From the NCBI GenBank assembly GCA_037189845.1, contig JBBCIS010000001.1:62001-126000 (forward strand): 64,000 bases of DNA. The letters are read 5' to 3'. The DNA is from JAMLHH01 sp037189845. Lineage in GTDB: Bacteria > Bacteroidota > Bacteroidia > Chitinophagales > JADIYW01. Below, in pieces: positions 1 to 9,092 of this stretch (position 1 is the first letter of the stretch; the number at the start of each line of letters is the position of its first letter). A model generated the notes under the pieces. That model saw only the letters and a program-made list of their open reading frames with translations. It was not told the DNA's origin and did not search any database. The position numbers were made by a program, and so were the translations under genes.

Positions 1-1
1 C

Positions 2-1294
2 CATGACAGACGTGACCGTTATATGGCCAGAGATTTTGCTATCAACTATCTGGAATCCTGTCCTCCAAATGCAATATTGATTACTGCCGGTGACAATGAT
101 ACTTATCCGCTGTGGTATGCTCAGGAGGTAGATGGAGTAAGACCGGATGTACGTGTCATGAATACAAGCTTATTACAGATAGACTGGTATATCAACCACA
201 TGCAGCGTAAGGCGAATGAGTCGGATGCTTTACCATTCCACAGCTCATTTAAGCCGGAAACATTTTTGGGTGATAAGAGAAATTATATTCCTTATTACAG
301 CCAGGCAAATGTGGTAGACCAGACTCAGTTTGTCGATGTCAGAAAAATCATGAATTTTATCACCAGCAATAATCCTGCGGCGACAGTTACATCCCAGAGC
401 GGAGAAAAAATGAATTATCTGCCTACCAAACGTTTCAGTCTTCCGGTAGACAGAGCTGCTGTTGCAAAATACGGTGTAGTTCCAAAAGGAATGGAAGATC
501 GTGTTCTGGATGAGATTCAGTGGGAGCTGCCGAATGATTATCTGATGAAAGATGAATTGGCAATTATGATGCTGATAGCAGGTGCGGATTGGTCCAGGCC
601 GATTTGTTTTGCTAATACTTCTCCTGCATCCAAATATGTTGGGTTAGATAAATATTTGATTCAGGAAGGCTTGATGTACAGATTTGTTCCGATACGTTTT
701 GAAGAAAATGTAAGAGGTAATATTGCTGTAAACTCTGACAGATTTATTGACATTGTTGACAATAAGTTCAGGTACGGTAATATTGACAAGAAAGAAATGT
801 TTGTCGATGAAAACAGTGCCAGAATCATGAATCTTTTGAAAATGTCGCATTTGAAGCTTGCAGAAGATCTGACTTTGAAGCAAAGAAATGATGATGCATT
901 GAAAGTGCTGGATCAGGTGTACAATAAATTCAAGTATGAGAATGCTCCGTACTATTCTCCTTATAACAGCTTCTTCAACTATTATAATCTTAGATGGATC
1001 GAATTGTACTACAGAATTGACAAAAAAGATGAAGCTGCAAAAGTTTATTCTTTATTCATAGAAGATCTTGCTGATTGTATCAGATTCTATAATCTGCCTA
1101 ATTCCTTTGCGAAAAGATTCCAGAGTGAAGGTGAAGCTGCCAAAGATTATGTAAGAACGCTGGAGCAGCTGGCATATAATTACAAGGATAATAAGCTGAT
1201 GAATCTGCTGGTGAAGAATTTCCCTGATTTGGTGACTGTCAACCAGCAACCGCAGGAAGCTTCTGCTCCGTCCATTCAACTTCAACCTAATTAA
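2..1294 (+). CDS. DUF2723 (GT117-like) membrane protein, C-terminal part
   Basis: The reading frame is open from base 2, so this is the 3' end of a gene that begins outside the window; the ATG at 23 is internal. The first residues (HDRRDRYMARDFA) and the GDNDTYPLWYAQEV motif followed by RPDVRV match the conserved region after the membrane domain of Bacteroidota DUF2723 / glycosyltransferase-117 proteins, which are usually about 1000 residues with many N-terminal membrane helices. The 430 codons seen here would be the soluble C-terminal half, with a helical, repeat-like segment near residues 290-400. Substrate and role cannot be read from the sequence. The stop is one base before the next start, so it probably heads a three-gene operon. 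Confidence 0.85.
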   Translation, partial: HDRRDRYMARDFAINYLESCPPNAILITAGDNDTYPLWYAQEVDGVRPDVRVMNTSLLQIDWYINHMQRKANESDALPFHSSFKPETFLGDKRNYIPYYSQANVVDQTQFVDVRKIMNFITSNNPAATVTSQSGEKMNYLPTKRFSLPVDRAAVAKYGVVPKGMEDRVLDEIQWELPNDYLMKDELAIMMLIAGADWSRPICFANTSPASKYVGLDKYLIQEGLMYRFVPIRFEENVRGNIAVNSDRFIDIVDNKFRYGNIDKKEMFVDENSARIMNLLKMSHLKLAEDLTLKQRNDDALKVLDQVYNKFKYENAPYYSPYNSFFNYYNLRWIELYYRIDKKDEAAKVYSLFIEDLADCIRFYNLPNSFAKRFQSEGEAAKDYVRTLEQLAYNYKDNKLMNLLVKNFPDLVTVNQQPQEASAPSIQLQPN

Positions 1295-1295
1295 G

Positions 1296-2069
1296 ATGGC
1301 TATATACGCTTCAGAAATTACTTCAGAAAAGCATCTTGCTGACGGGCCTATTCATCATCGCTTGCTGAAAGCGTATTATGAAGCCCTTAAGTATGTCAAG
1401 GGTGATTTACTGGAAGTAGGTTGTGGTGAAGGCAGAGGCGTAGAATTGTTGTCCTCTAAGGTGAGCTCTTACACTGCTATAGACAAGATTGTTGAGATAG
1501 AAGATTCCATCAAAAGGAAATATCCGGATATCAGATTTATCAACATGAATGTGCCGCCTTTCAACGGATTGAAGGATAATACATTTGATACGGTCGTAAG
1601 CTTTCAGGTCATAGAGCATATAGACAAGGATGTAGAGTTCCTGAAAGAAATTCACAGAGTTTTAAAGCCGGGAGGAATTGCAATCATCAGTACACCCAAT
1701 CTGGACTGGAGCCTGACTAGAAATCCATGGCATGTAAGAGAATATACAGCAGATGAATTTACCCGTTTAGGAAAATCCATTTTCAGCGAGGTGCAATCTT
1801 ATGGTATTACAGGGAATGATAAAGTCTGGAAATACTATGAAGAAAATAAACGCTCTGTAGCTAAATACAAGCGCCTGGATATTTTCGGATTAGAAAAAAG
1901 ATTACCCGCTTCAATATTGAGAATCCCTTACGATATACTCAACCGCATCAACAGGAATCAGCTGAAATCTTCGAATGAAGGTTTGGTAAGTGATATAGGT
2001 CAGGAAGATTATTTTTTATCAGAACAAGCCGAAAAATGTTTTGACTTGTTTTATATCATGAAAAAATGA
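1296..2069 (+). CDS. class I SAM-dependent methyltransferase
   Basis: 257 residues with a Methyltransf_11-type Rossmann core: motif I LLEVGCGEGRG (residues 38-48), an acidic residue at the end of strand 2 in YTAIDK, and FDTVVSFQVIEHID (about 100-113), followed by VLKPGGIAIISTP. It would transfer a methyl group from S-adenosylmethionine; the acceptor is unknown. It sits between a DUF2723 glycosyltransferase-like gene and a 2OG oxygenase and overlaps the latter by 4 nt (ATGA), which fits modification of a glycan or secondary metabolite, but that is inference from position only. Confidence 0.85.
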   Translation: MAIYASEITSEKHLADGPIHHRLLKAYYEALKYVKGDLLEVGCGEGRGVELLSSKVSSYTAIDKIVEIEDSIKRKYPDIRFINMNVPPFNGLKDNTFDTVVSFQVIEHIDKDVEFLKEIHRVLKPGGIAIISTPNLDWSLTRNPWHVREYTADEFTRLGKSIFSEVQSYGITGNDKVWKYYEENKRSVAKYKRLDIFGLEKRLPASILRIPYDILNRINRNQLKSSNEGLVSDIGQEDYFLSEQAEKCFDLFYIMKK

Positions 2070-2899
2070 ACAAATCAAAGTTTTTAGATATCAGCTTTGA
2101 TGAACTGATACAGTTAGGAAAAGATAAAAATGCGGAATACGTATCTAATGCGCCATTTCCGAATACTTACTTTGATGATTTCTTCAATAAGGAAGAACTT
2201 AAAAAAGTGTTATTAGAATTTCCTGATTTAGGAGATAAGCAGGATATTAAGTTTGAAAATCCGAATGAAGTAAAGCTTGCCAGCAGAGGTGAATACAGAT
2301 TCGGACCGCAGGCTACAGAGTTTGCTCATTTTTTAAATTCCCAGCCATTTTTAGAGTTTTTGAGTAATCTGACAGGGATTCCCAACCTTTTACCGGATCC
2401 ATATTTTGAAGGCGGAGGTTTTCATCAGATCAAGCCGGGAGGTTACCTGAAAATCCATGCAGATTTTAATAAACATCGTCTTACAGGATTGGATAGAAGA
2501 TTGAATGTGCTGGTATATCTCAATGAAGACTGGGATGAAAGCTATGGCGGTCATTTTGAGCTCTGGGATACCGAGATGAAGGGCTGTGTCAAAAAGATAT
2601 TGCCTCTGTTCAACAGGATGGCGATGTTCTCCACTACAGATTTTTCGTATCACGGACATCCGGATAAGCTGACATGTCCACCGGGCAGAAGCAGAAAATC
2701 TATGGCGCTTTACTATTATACAAACGGCAGACCGGTTGAAGAAGTAATACAAGGTAAAGAGTCGAGAATTAACACGAAGTTCGTTGCCCGGGAAGGTGCT
2801 GATTCTTCTAAGATGAAAACATATAACTCTGTTGTGCAGCTACTACAGGATTTGTGTCCGCCCATCATTTTGAGAGCGTGGAAAAATTGGAAAAGATAG
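2066..2899 (+). CDS. 2OG-Fe(II) oxygenase
   Basis: 277 residues resembling prolyl-4-hydroxylase-type 2-oxoglutarate/Fe(II) dioxygenases. The iron triad is visible as H131-x-D133 (KIHADFNKH) and H196 (FSYHGHPD), with an Arg/Ser pair at PPGRSRKSMALYYY (about 206-218) in the place where the 2OG carboxylate binds. It would hydroxylate a substrate with O2 and 2OG, giving succinate and CO2. The start overlaps the methyltransferase stop (ATGA), so the two are translationally coupled. Substrate unknown; proteins of this group are often found with surface-polysaccharide genes. Confidence 0.85.
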   Translation: MNKSKFLDISFDELIQLGKDKNAEYVSNAPFPNTYFDDFFNKEELKKVLLEFPDLGDKQDIKFENPNEVKLASRGEYRFGPQATEFAHFLNSQPFLEFLSNLTGIPNLLPDPYFEGGGFHQIKPGGYLKIHADFNKHRLTGLDRRLNVLVYLNEDWDESYGGHFELWDTEMKGCVKKILPLFNRMAMFSTTDFSYHGHPDKLTCPPGRSRKSMALYYYTNGRPVEEVIQGKESRINTKFVAREGADSSKMKTYNSVVQLLQDLCPPIILRAWKNWKR

Positions 2900-2942
2900 T
2901 TTACTGAATATTTTATAAATTAGTGTCCTAAATCACATAATT

Positions 2943-3323
2943 ATGGGTATGATTCAGGAGTTTAAGGAATTTGCCATGCGTGGAAACGTTGTGGATATGG
3001 CAATAGGTGTAATCATCGGTGGTGCTTTTGGTAAAATAGTGAGCTCATTAATTGATGACGTAATTACTCCTTTGTTACTGAGTCCGGCATTAAAAGCTGC
3101 CGGTGCAGAAAGATTAGATGGCTTGACAATTTTTGGAACCGTGAAGTATGGAGTCTTTTTGTCAGCTACGATTAATTTTATTTTGGTTGCTTTTGTCTTG
3201 TTCTTAATTGTAAAAGCGATCAATGTAGCTAAGAAAAAAGAAGTTCCGCCTCCTGCTGTGGCACCAGAACCTTCTAATGAAGAAAAGTTACTTACAGAAA
3301 TCAGAGACTTGCTGAAAAGGTAA
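2943..3323 (+). CDS. mscL: large-conductance mechanosensitive channel MscL
   Basis: 126 residues, the usual MscL size. The N-terminal amphipathic segment and first membrane helix carry the family signature EFKEFAMRGNVVDMAIGVII, TM2 lies near residues 70-95, and the C-terminal charged helix (EEKLLTEIRDLLKR) matches the cytoplasmic bundle. It forms a homo-oligomeric inner-membrane pore that opens on membrane tension to release solutes during osmotic downshock. It is followed by a hairpin terminator shared with the convergent bshA, so it appears to be a single-gene unit. A second mechanosensitive channel, mscS, is at 37979. Confidence 0.97.
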   Translation: MGMIQEFKEFAMRGNVVDMAIGVIIGGAFGKIVSSLIDDVITPLLLSPALKAAGAERLDGLTIFGTVKYGVFLSATINFILVAFVLFLIVKAINVAKKKEVPPPAVAPEPSNEEKLLTEIRDLLKR

Positions 3324-3350
3324 CAAGTAGTATTAAACAGGTATAAAAAA

Positions 3351-3378
3351 AGCGAGGTTCATTGATCTCGCTTTTTTG
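3351..3378. terminator. bidirectional terminator between mscL and bshA
   Basis: AGCGAG (3351-3356) and CTCGCT (3367-3372) form the stem. A T run follows on the plus strand (3372-3377) and an A run precedes it on the plus strand (3345-3351), so it can terminate mscL and the convergent bshA. Confidence 0.85.
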
Positions 3379-3384
3379 TTTATA

Positions 3385-4521
3385 TTATTGATTGTTGACT
3401 ACTTCCTGAATGATTTTCTCGTAATACTGCTCGTAGATAGGCAGGATATATTTTAAATCGAACTTTTTAGCCTGAATTAATGCTTGTTTTTTGAACTGTT
3501 TGAGCAGATCATCATCTTTTAAAAGCTTCAGTGCTGCTGCAGCTAATCCGTCCACATCTCCTACATTTACATTAAATCCGGTGACTCCGTCAATATTTAC
3601 TTCCGGTATTCCACCTGCATTAGATGAAATGACGGCAACTTCACAGGCCATGGCTTCCAATGCCGCCAGTCCGAAGCTTTCACTTTCTGAAGGCATGATA
3701 AAAAGATCTGATACGGATAAAATTTCTTCCACAGCTTCCTGCTTTCCTAAAAATCTCACATCCGTATGACACATAGATCTTGCCATATTTTCAGCCATTA
3801 ACCTTTCCGGTCCATCGCCGATCATCAGTAATTTGGAAGGGATCTCTTTGGAGACTTTACAAAACATACCGATGACATCTTCCACTCTTTTGACCTTTCT
3901 GAAATTGGACACGTGTGTAAGGATACGCTCACCATTCGGAGCAATAGCTTTCTTAAAGTGATCTTTGTTCGATTTATTAAATCTGCTGAAATCTACAAAG
4001 TTGGGAATGACTTCTATCTCTTTATTGATCTTGAAATGCTGGAAGGTATCCTGTCTCAGGCTTTCGGAAACCGCAGTGAGACCGTCGCTCTGATTCATGG
4101 AAAAAGTCACTACCGGTTCATAAATCGGATCTTTTCCTACTAATGTAATATCAGTTCCGTGCAAAGTAGTGACTACCGGGAGCTTAATACCATGCGTCAA
4201 CAGGATCTGCTTGGCCAGATATGCTGATGATGCATGAGGAATCGCATAGTGAACGTGTAACAGATCCAATCTGTCATGTATGGCTACGTCTACAATTCTG
4301 CTGGCAAGCGCAGTACCATAAGGTGCATATTCAAACAAGGGATAATCTGCAGGACGAACTTCATGATAGTAGATGTTTTCATGAAACGAATCTAACCTGG
4401 CAGGTTGCTGATAGGTGATAAAATGTACCTTATGCCCTTTGTTCGCTAACCCCTTCCCTAATTCGGTTGCGATCACTCCACTACCGCCAAAGGTAGGATA
4501 GCAGACAATCCCTATATTCAT
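3385..4521 (-). CDS. bshA: N-acetyl-alpha-D-glucosaminyl L-malate synthase BshA
   Basis: 378 residues, a GT-B glycosyltransferase of family 4. The N-terminal glycine-rich loop (CYPTFGGSGVIATELG), HVHYAIPHA, and the C-terminal nucleotide-sugar site SESFGLAALEAMA are BshA hallmarks. It joins UDP-GlcNAc to L-malate, the first step of bacillithiol synthesis, in the cytoplasm. Bacillithiol is a thiol of Firmicutes and many Bacteroidota, so the gene supports the taxonomic call. No bshB or bshC is in the window. The start ATG at 4521 is the only well-placed one. Confidence 0.95.
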   Translation of the reverse strand: MNIGIVCYPTFGGSGVIATELGKGLANKGHKVHFITYQQPARLDSFHENIYYHEVRPADYPLFEYAPYGTALASRIVDVAIHDRLDLLHVHYAIPHASSAYLAKQILLTHGIKLPVVTTLHGTDITLVGKDPIYEPVVTFSMNQSDGLTAVSESLRQDTFQHFKINKEIEVIPNFVDFSRFNKSNKDHFKKAIAPNGERILTHVSNFRKVKRVEDVIGMFCKVSKEIPSKLLMIGDGPERLMAENMARSMCHTDVRFLGKQEAVEEILSVSDLFIMPSESESFGLAALEAMACEVAVISSNAGGIPEVNIDGVTGFNVNVGDVDGLAAAALKLLKDDDLLKQFKKQALIQAKKFDLKYILPIYEQYYEKIIQEVVNNQ

Positions 4522-4773
4522 TGCGCTAAATTAATTACTTCCTGAAAAATCTGTTTGTAATGGATGTTAACAGGTGTTATGAATTGTGCAAAAGGCAAGC
4601 TTGAATGACGATTTTGATTTGAAAGATTGACGTTTGTGCTAATGCAACAATTAGACATTGGCAAATAAGCAATAAGCAAAATTGACAAATATATCCTGAT
4701 CCCAATTTCAGCGCTAATCAGCGCAATCTGCGGGAAAACACAAACGAAACAAAAGGAAAGAGATAACTTACTG

Positions 4774-5655
4774 CTAAATGATCTCTTTGCCTTCAGCTGC
4801 TTGCAGAGTATTCAACATCAGGGATACAACTGTCATGGGGCCTACTCCACCCGGAACAGGAGTGATGAAGCCGGACTTCGGAGCAACCTCATCAAATTTG
4901 ACATCGCCTTTCAATGCGAAACCGGATTTTTTAGTTTCGTCTTTTACACGGGTGATACCTACATCAATCACGACAGCTCCTTTTTTGATCATGTCGGCAG
5001 TGATAAATTCAGCTTTACCTAATGCTGCAATCACAATATCAGCACGAAGGATTTCTTCTTTCAGATTTTTGGTGCCGCTATGGCAAAGCGTTACAGTACA
5101 GTTGCCCGGATTGTCTTTGCGAGCCATCAGGATGCTCATCGGCATGCCTACGATATTGCTGCGGCCTATAACCACACAGTGTTTGCCATTGGTGTCGATG
5201 CCGTTTCTTTTCAATAAGGTCAAAATTCCGTAAGGTGTGGCAGGCAGAAAAGTCGGAAGATTTTGCACCATTTTACCTACGTTGACAGGGTGGAAACCGT
5301 CTACATCTTTATCGGGGTTGATGGCCTGAACGATTTTTTGTTCGTTGATATGCTTAGGCAGAGGAAGCTGTACGATAAACCCGTCTACATCATCATCATT
5401 GTTCAGAAGATGGATCTCTGCAAGAAGCTCTTGCTCGGTAATATCAGCTGCCAGACGCACTAATGTAGATTTGAAGCCTACTTCTTCGCACGATTTTACT
5501 TTGCTGGCAACATATGTCTCGCTGGCTCCGTCGTTACCCACCAGTATTGCTGCAAGGTGAGGAATTTTTGCACCTTTTAATTTAATGTCTTTGACTTGTT
5601 GAGCGATTTCTGATTTGATAGTTTGCGAGAGTTGTTTGCCATCGAGTAACTGCAT
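4774..5655 (-). CDS. folD: bifunctional methylenetetrahydrofolate dehydrogenase / cyclohydrolase FolD
   Basis: 293 residues from the ATG at 5655. FolD interconverts 5,10-methylene-, methenyl- and 10-formyl-tetrahydrofolate using NADP. Visible motifs are TYVASKVKSCEEVG with the catalytic lysine, VQLPLPKH, the cofactor loop GRSNIVGMP, and PVPGGVGPMT near the C-terminus. An upstream in-frame TTG at 5673 is rejected because it lies inside a good -7 box (TAATTTTG), so the transcript should start after it. It has its own promoter and stands alone. Confidence 0.97.
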   Translation of the reverse strand: MQLLDGKQLSQTIKSEIAQQVKDIKLKGAKIPHLAAILVGNDGASETYVASKVKSCEEVGFKSTLVRLAADITEQELLAEIHLLNNDDDVDGFIVQLPLPKHINEQKIVQAINPDKDVDGFHPVNVGKMVQNLPTFLPATPYGILTLLKRNGIDTNGKHCVVIGRSNIVGMPMSILMARKDNPGNCTVTLCHSGTKNLKEEILRADIVIAALGKAEFITADMIKKGAVVIDVGITRVKDETKKSGFALKGDVKFDEVAPKSGFITPVPGGVGPMTVVSLMLNTLQAAEGKEII

Positions 5656-5670
5656 ACGTGGAATTTTCTG

Positions 5671-5700
5671 CAAAATTACGGAATGTAATGCCTAAAGCAA
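5671..5700 (-). promoter_or_regulatory. folD promoter (Bacteroidota -33/-7 type)
   Basis: On the minus strand TTG (5700-5698) is followed after 19 nt by TAATTTTG (5678-5671), matching TTG-N19-TAnnTTTG. The folD ATG follows 15 nt further on. Confidence 0.7.
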
Positions 5701-5803
5701 ACCAAAATTGTTAACTATTATGAACAATGTAACCGGTTGTGGATTAGATGATTTATGAAATTCAGAATGTGAAAAAATCTTAAACAGACTTCATGCATTT
5801 TGC

Positions 5804-5811
5804 TAAATTTG
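5804..5811 (+). promoter_or_regulatory. -7 box of the uridine-kinase-like gene
   Basis: TAAATTTG matches TAnnTTTG and lies only 3 nt before the ATG at 5815, so the transcript may be leaderless. No convincing -33 TTG is visible. Confidence 0.5.
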
Positions 5812-5814
5812 TAC

Positions 5815-6444
5815 ATGCATAAGCCTTACGTCATTGGTATAACAGGAGGGAGCGGTTCCGGAAAAACTACCTTCATCAATCGTCTTTTCAATCAGTTTTC
5901 TAAAGATGAAGTATGTCTGCTGAGTATGGACAACTACTACAAAAAACGGGAGGAGCAGGTAAAAGACTGCAATGATCAGCACAATTTTGATTTACCTACG
6001 TCATTCAGAAGAGAAGATTTTGTCAATGACCTGACTAAGCTCATTCATGGTGAATCTGTTACTATCATGGAATATACTTTCAATAATCCATTGGCAAAGG
6101 CAAAAGAGATTGTTTATGAATCTGCTCCGGTGATCATAGTAGAAGGTATTTTTGTGTTCTATTTTGAAGAGATTTCCCGGTTGATGGACCTGAAGATCTT
6201 CCTGGATGCGAGCGAGCATTTAAAGCTCATCAGAAGAATCAAAAGAGATGCAGAAGAGCGCAATTATCCTTTGGATGATGTGCTATACAGGTACCAGTAC
6301 CACGTACATCCTACGTATGAGCAGTTTATCTTACCGATGAAAACTCAGGCAGATATCATTATCAATAACAATACGCATTTTAATGGTGCAGTAGATATGA
6401 TCATCCCTTTCCTGAAGGAGAAAGTAGAGAAAGCGCAGGGATAA
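5815..6444 (+). CDS. udk: uridine kinase family P-loop kinase
   Basis: 209 residues. The P-loop GGSGSGKT lies near residue 10 and is followed by the nucleoside-kinase pattern LSMDNYYK, with FDLPTSFRREDF and IVEGIFVFY (Walker-B-like strand) typical of the uridine kinase / phosphoribulokinase family; RRIKRDAEERNY is the lid region. It would phosphorylate uridine (and cytidine) to the monophosphate in pyrimidine salvage. The start at 5815 is preferred over an in-frame TTG at 5800 because a -7 box lies between them. The closely related phosphoribulokinase function is unlikely here. Confidence 0.85.
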   Translation: MHKPYVIGITGGSGSGKTTFINRLFNQFSKDEVCLLSMDNYYKKREEQVKDCNDQHNFDLPTSFRREDFVNDLTKLIHGESVTIMEYTFNNPLAKAKEIVYESAPVIIVEGIFVFYFEEISRLMDLKIFLDASEHLKLIRRIKRDAEERNYPLDDVLYRYQYHVHPTYEQFILPMKTQADIIINNNTHFNGAVDMIIPFLKEKVEKAQG

Positions 6445-6497
6445 GTCATTTTTTTGAGGTATCCCATGTTTTAAGGAACACACATGATACTATGAAT

Positions 6498-6680
6498 TTA
6501 TTTTTTGAACATAGGCGTAAAATCTGACCAGTCTTCAATTTTAAATGCCCTGATATCGCGAACGGATTTTTTGAACCATTCAATTCTATGAAGCGCATTC
6601 ATAGCCATTGTTACGGCAATAAGACTCTTTTCTGTGATGTACGTACTACCTTGTACCCAATAAAAATCATTTTCACCCAT
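6498..6680 (-). CDS. small conserved-looking protein of unknown function
   Basis: 60 residues, soluble, rich in aromatic residues (FYWVQG, IEWFKK, IEDWSDF). I do not recognise a domain. It has normal codon use and an ATG start, and ends shortly after the convergent kinase gene. It could pair with the next small gene upstream (6760-6954) in one minus-strand unit, but they are separated by about 80 nt. A small regulatory or structural protein is possible; no function is proposed. Confidence 0.55.
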   Translation of the reverse strand: MGENDFYWVQGSTYITEKSLIAVTMAMNALHRIEWFKKSVRDIRAFKIEDWSDFTPMFKK

Positions 6681-6759
6681 TACTTTTTTATTTCGGAATA
6701 GGCACTATGATACTGTTAACCATAGTATATTTTCAAATCAGAAATAGTCATGTCAAATG

Positions 6760-6954
6760 CTATTGCATACATAACTCGCTATTCAAAAGTTTAAACATAT
6801 CCTCTTTTTCAAAGAATATTTCTCCATCGTCTGCCTTAGCCGTAATGACTATACCTACGAAAGGATTTTTTTCTACCTCAATGATGGTGGCTTCTGTCCA
6901 CTCCATTCTCCCTGTAACCTGAGGAGAAATCAAAACTCTATCGCCTGTTTTCAT
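6760..6954 (-). CDS. small SH3-like conserved hypothetical protein
   Basis: 64 residues beginning MKTGDRVLISPQVTG, then alternating short beta strands (TIIEVEKNPFVGIVITAKADDG, shortened to its first part TIIEVEKN and VGIVITAK). The pattern resembles small beta-barrel proteins that recur in Bacteroidota and are often labelled transcriptional regulators without proof. A TATCTTTA sequence about 20 nt before the ATG is close to a -7 box. No catalytic residues or membrane segments are visible. Confidence 0.65.
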   Translation of the reverse strand: MKTGDRVLISPQVTGRMEWTEATIIEVEKNPFVGIVITAKADDGEIFFEKEDMFKLLNSELCMQ

Positions 6955-7539
6955 ATCCGTTATTTTATACTAAAGATAATGATTTTTGAAGCTAACTGTC
7001 GAATATGATAAAGTTTTCAACCCAATAGAAAGCAGATGATACCAATAGGCTGATTCTTACAAATTTTTTGCTTTTCGACTTTAGCGCATTTGTTAATTGT
7101 CAAATAGAACAATAAGGCAAAGTTGCAATGTAGTGGAGTGATATGGAATCCCTGTGAAGCATAAAATCGTGATGTAACAAAACCCCGAAAATAAAGTGAG
7201 CTGGGCAAATTATCAGGGCATTGAGCAATTACATTTACGTGAGTTTCTGAACTACAGAGATTTTTAGATTCTGCTCTGTAAAACTTGTAGTTTTACAGGA
7301 ATATTCTATCCCTTGCAGCGATCTGCAAAATTGCCAGAGGTAATAGTGATATGATCCGCCGCGACGGATTCGTATAGCGGACATTCTTCATCAGCGAATT
7401 TGGCGTTGCGTATGCAGCGGCAACGATAGAGGCGGTATCCTTTTATATTCCGGACATCGACTTCGCTCAGTCATCGGAATATAAAAGATACAAGGCGATA
7501 GCGTGTCAGCCGCCCCAATCATTTTTATGCAGAGATTGA
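6955..7539. other. gene-free stretch holding repeat copy A
   Basis: 585 nt without a supportable gene. Its right part (7421-7520) holds the dispersed structured repeat described separately. The left part (6955-7420) has short open frames on the minus strand with no protein character, and I see no other feature in it. Confidence 0.6.
7421..7520 (+). repeat. dispersed structured repeat, copy A
   Basis: CGATAGAGGCG box followed by a long stem, GTATCCTTTTATATTCCG (7435-7452) against CGGAATATAAAAGATAC (7475-7491), then GGCGATAGC and GCCGCCCCAATC. The loop carries GACATCGACTTCGCTCAG, an inverted TGAG..TCGAAG-type palindrome. It lies just downstream of the minus-strand tlpA gene. Confidence 0.75.
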
Positions 7540-8034
7540 TCAGAGATATGGGTCGATCATTTTCTGTAATTCTTCTTCCGATTCAAAAATGCCTATTTTT
7601 TTCTCTACCAGCTTTCCTGTTTTGTCAAAAATGAAAGTGGAAGGAATTGTATATACTCCATAAGATTTCATTTCCTGAGTCAATTGATAAACAGGAACCG
7701 TCAAAGCATGTTTTTTGATAAAAGAGATCAGTCTGCCGCTGCCTTCATCAGATACTAAAAGAACCTCTACTTTCTGATTGTCCATTTTTTTGTACATCTC
7801 ATCAAATAGCGGAACCTCTTTTACACATGGCGGACACCATGTAGCCCAGAAATTCAGCACAACGACGTTGCCTTTTAAAGTCTCCAGCGTACTTTTTTCT
7901 CCGGTGAAATTTTGAATTTCTATTTCTTCCAGCTTTAGCTCCGGAGCGATCAGATATCTTTTTACAAATGTTCCTGCGACTACGACAAGAAATGTAAAAA
8001 ATAAGATAAGGGTTATTTTTCTACGGGTAAGCAT
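7540..8034 (-). CDS. TlpA-type membrane-anchored thioredoxin-like protein
   Basis: 164 residues. Residues 8-24 are a hydrophobic N-terminal anchor, so the rest should be periplasmic. The thioredoxin fold carries the active site NFWATWCPPC with C67 and C70, then a cis-proline segment YTIPSTFIFDKTG. It belongs to the TlpA/ResA/AhpC-TSA group that reduces disulfides in the periplasm, for example during cytochrome c maturation. The start overlaps the end of argE by 22 nt, so it is read with argB and argE although no functional link is evident. Confidence 0.88.
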   Translation of the reverse strand: MLTRRKITLILFFTFLVVVAGTFVKRYLIAPELKLEEIEIQNFTGEKSTLETLKGNVVVLNFWATWCPPCVKEVPLFDEMYKKMDNQKVEVLLVSDEGSGRLISFIKKHALTVPVYQLTQEMKSYGVYTIPSTFIFDKTGKLVEKKIGIFESEEELQKMIDPYL

Positions 8035-9092
8035 GAGATGTTTTCTATGAGTTTGATGTAAATGTTTAATCCTTCTTCGAGCTCATCTACAAAGATGAAT
8101 TCGTCTGCCGTATGTGAACGTTCAGATTTGCCGGGGCCCATTTTTACAGAAGGAATTTTCAATAATGCCTGATCGGACAGAGTAGCAGAGCCAAATGTTC
8201 CTATGCCGAGCTTTTGGGCAGCTTCTACGATCGGATGATCTGCTGCAATGACGCTTGGCTGCAATCTGGTAGAACGGGGCTTCAGTTCCGCATGTACGTG
8301 ATCACTCATGAATGCGATCAGCTCATCGTAATCATAAGCCGCGGTAGTTCTGACATCTATCACATATTTGCAGATATCCGGTACTACATTGTGCTGCTTG
8401 CCGGCTTCTATGACAGTGACCGTCATTTTAGTAGGGCCCAATACTGGGCACTGTTTTTCTAATGAGTGAGTTTTGAACCAGTAGATATCTTCGATAGCCT
8501 TGTAAATAGCATTGATTCCCGTATCTCTTGCAGCATGACCCGTAACACCATAAACTGTGGCATCTATCACCATCAGACCTCTTTCAGCAGTGGCCATCTG
8601 CATTTCAGTGGGCTCACCTACGATGGCTGCAGCGCATTTTCCTGTGATGTCAGAAATAGATGCGATACCGTTTTGCCCGGAAATTTCTTCCTCGGCTGTA
8701 GCCGCCATACAGATATTGAATGGTAGATCTGTTCTGTCATAAAAATGAAGAAAAGTGCCTATGAGTGCTACCAGCGCACCTCCGGCATCATTGCTTCCCA
8801 ATCCGTAAAGCTTCCCATCTTCTACCACAGGAGTAAAAGGGTCTTTGGTGTAAAGTGCAGAAGGCTTGACAGTATCTATGTGGGAATTGAATAACAAAGT
8901 CGGTTTCTCGGTATCGAAATATTTGTTGTATGCCCAGGTATTGTGCATCCTGGTTTCAAAAGCAATATCGTTTGCTGTAAAAAAATCCCTGACCACCTGA
9001 GCGGCATTGTCCTCTTCTCTGCTGAAAGATTGTGTGGCGATCAGCTGTTGAAGCAGGTCAAATATTTTCGGAAAAATCGGATTGGTTGACAT
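8013..9092 (-). CDS. argE: ArgE-type M20 deacylase (N-acetyl/acyl-ornithine deacetylase)
   Basis: 359 residues from ATG 9092, which overlaps the argB stop by one base (TAATG). M20 metallopeptidase landmarks are present: FNSHIDTVKPS (first zinc ligands), YGLGSNDAGGAL with the bridging Asp, ATAEEEISG with the catalytic Glu, VGEPTEMQMA, and a C-terminal SERSHTADEF His. It removes the acyl group from an arginine-pathway intermediate. In several Bacteroidota the pathway uses acyl-citrulline or succinylated intermediates, so the exact substrate is open. A longer in-frame start at 9161 would lie inside argB and is rejected. Confidence 0.9.
   Translation of the reverse strand: MSTNPIFPKIFDLLQQLIATQSFSREEDNAAQVVRDFFTANDIAFETRMHNTWAYNKYFDTEKPTLLFNSHIDTVKPSALYTKDPFTPVVEDGKLYGLGSNDAGGALVALIGTFLHFYDRTDLPFNICMAATAEEEISGQNGIASISDITGKCAAAIVGEPTEMQMATAERGLMVIDATVYGVTGHAARDTGINAIYKAIEDIYWFKTHSLEKQCPVLGPTKMTVTVIEAGKQHNVVPDICKYVIDVRTTAAYDYDELIAFMSDHVHAELKPRSTRLQPSVIAADHPIVEAAQKLGIGTFGSATLSDQALLKIPSVKMGPGKSERSHTADEFIFVDELEEGLNIYIKLIENISCLPVEK

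Noticed and set aside
7017..7208. 63-codon minus-strand open frame in the gap before repeat copy A
   Set aside because: Composition is unlike neighbouring proteins and there is no supporting signal.
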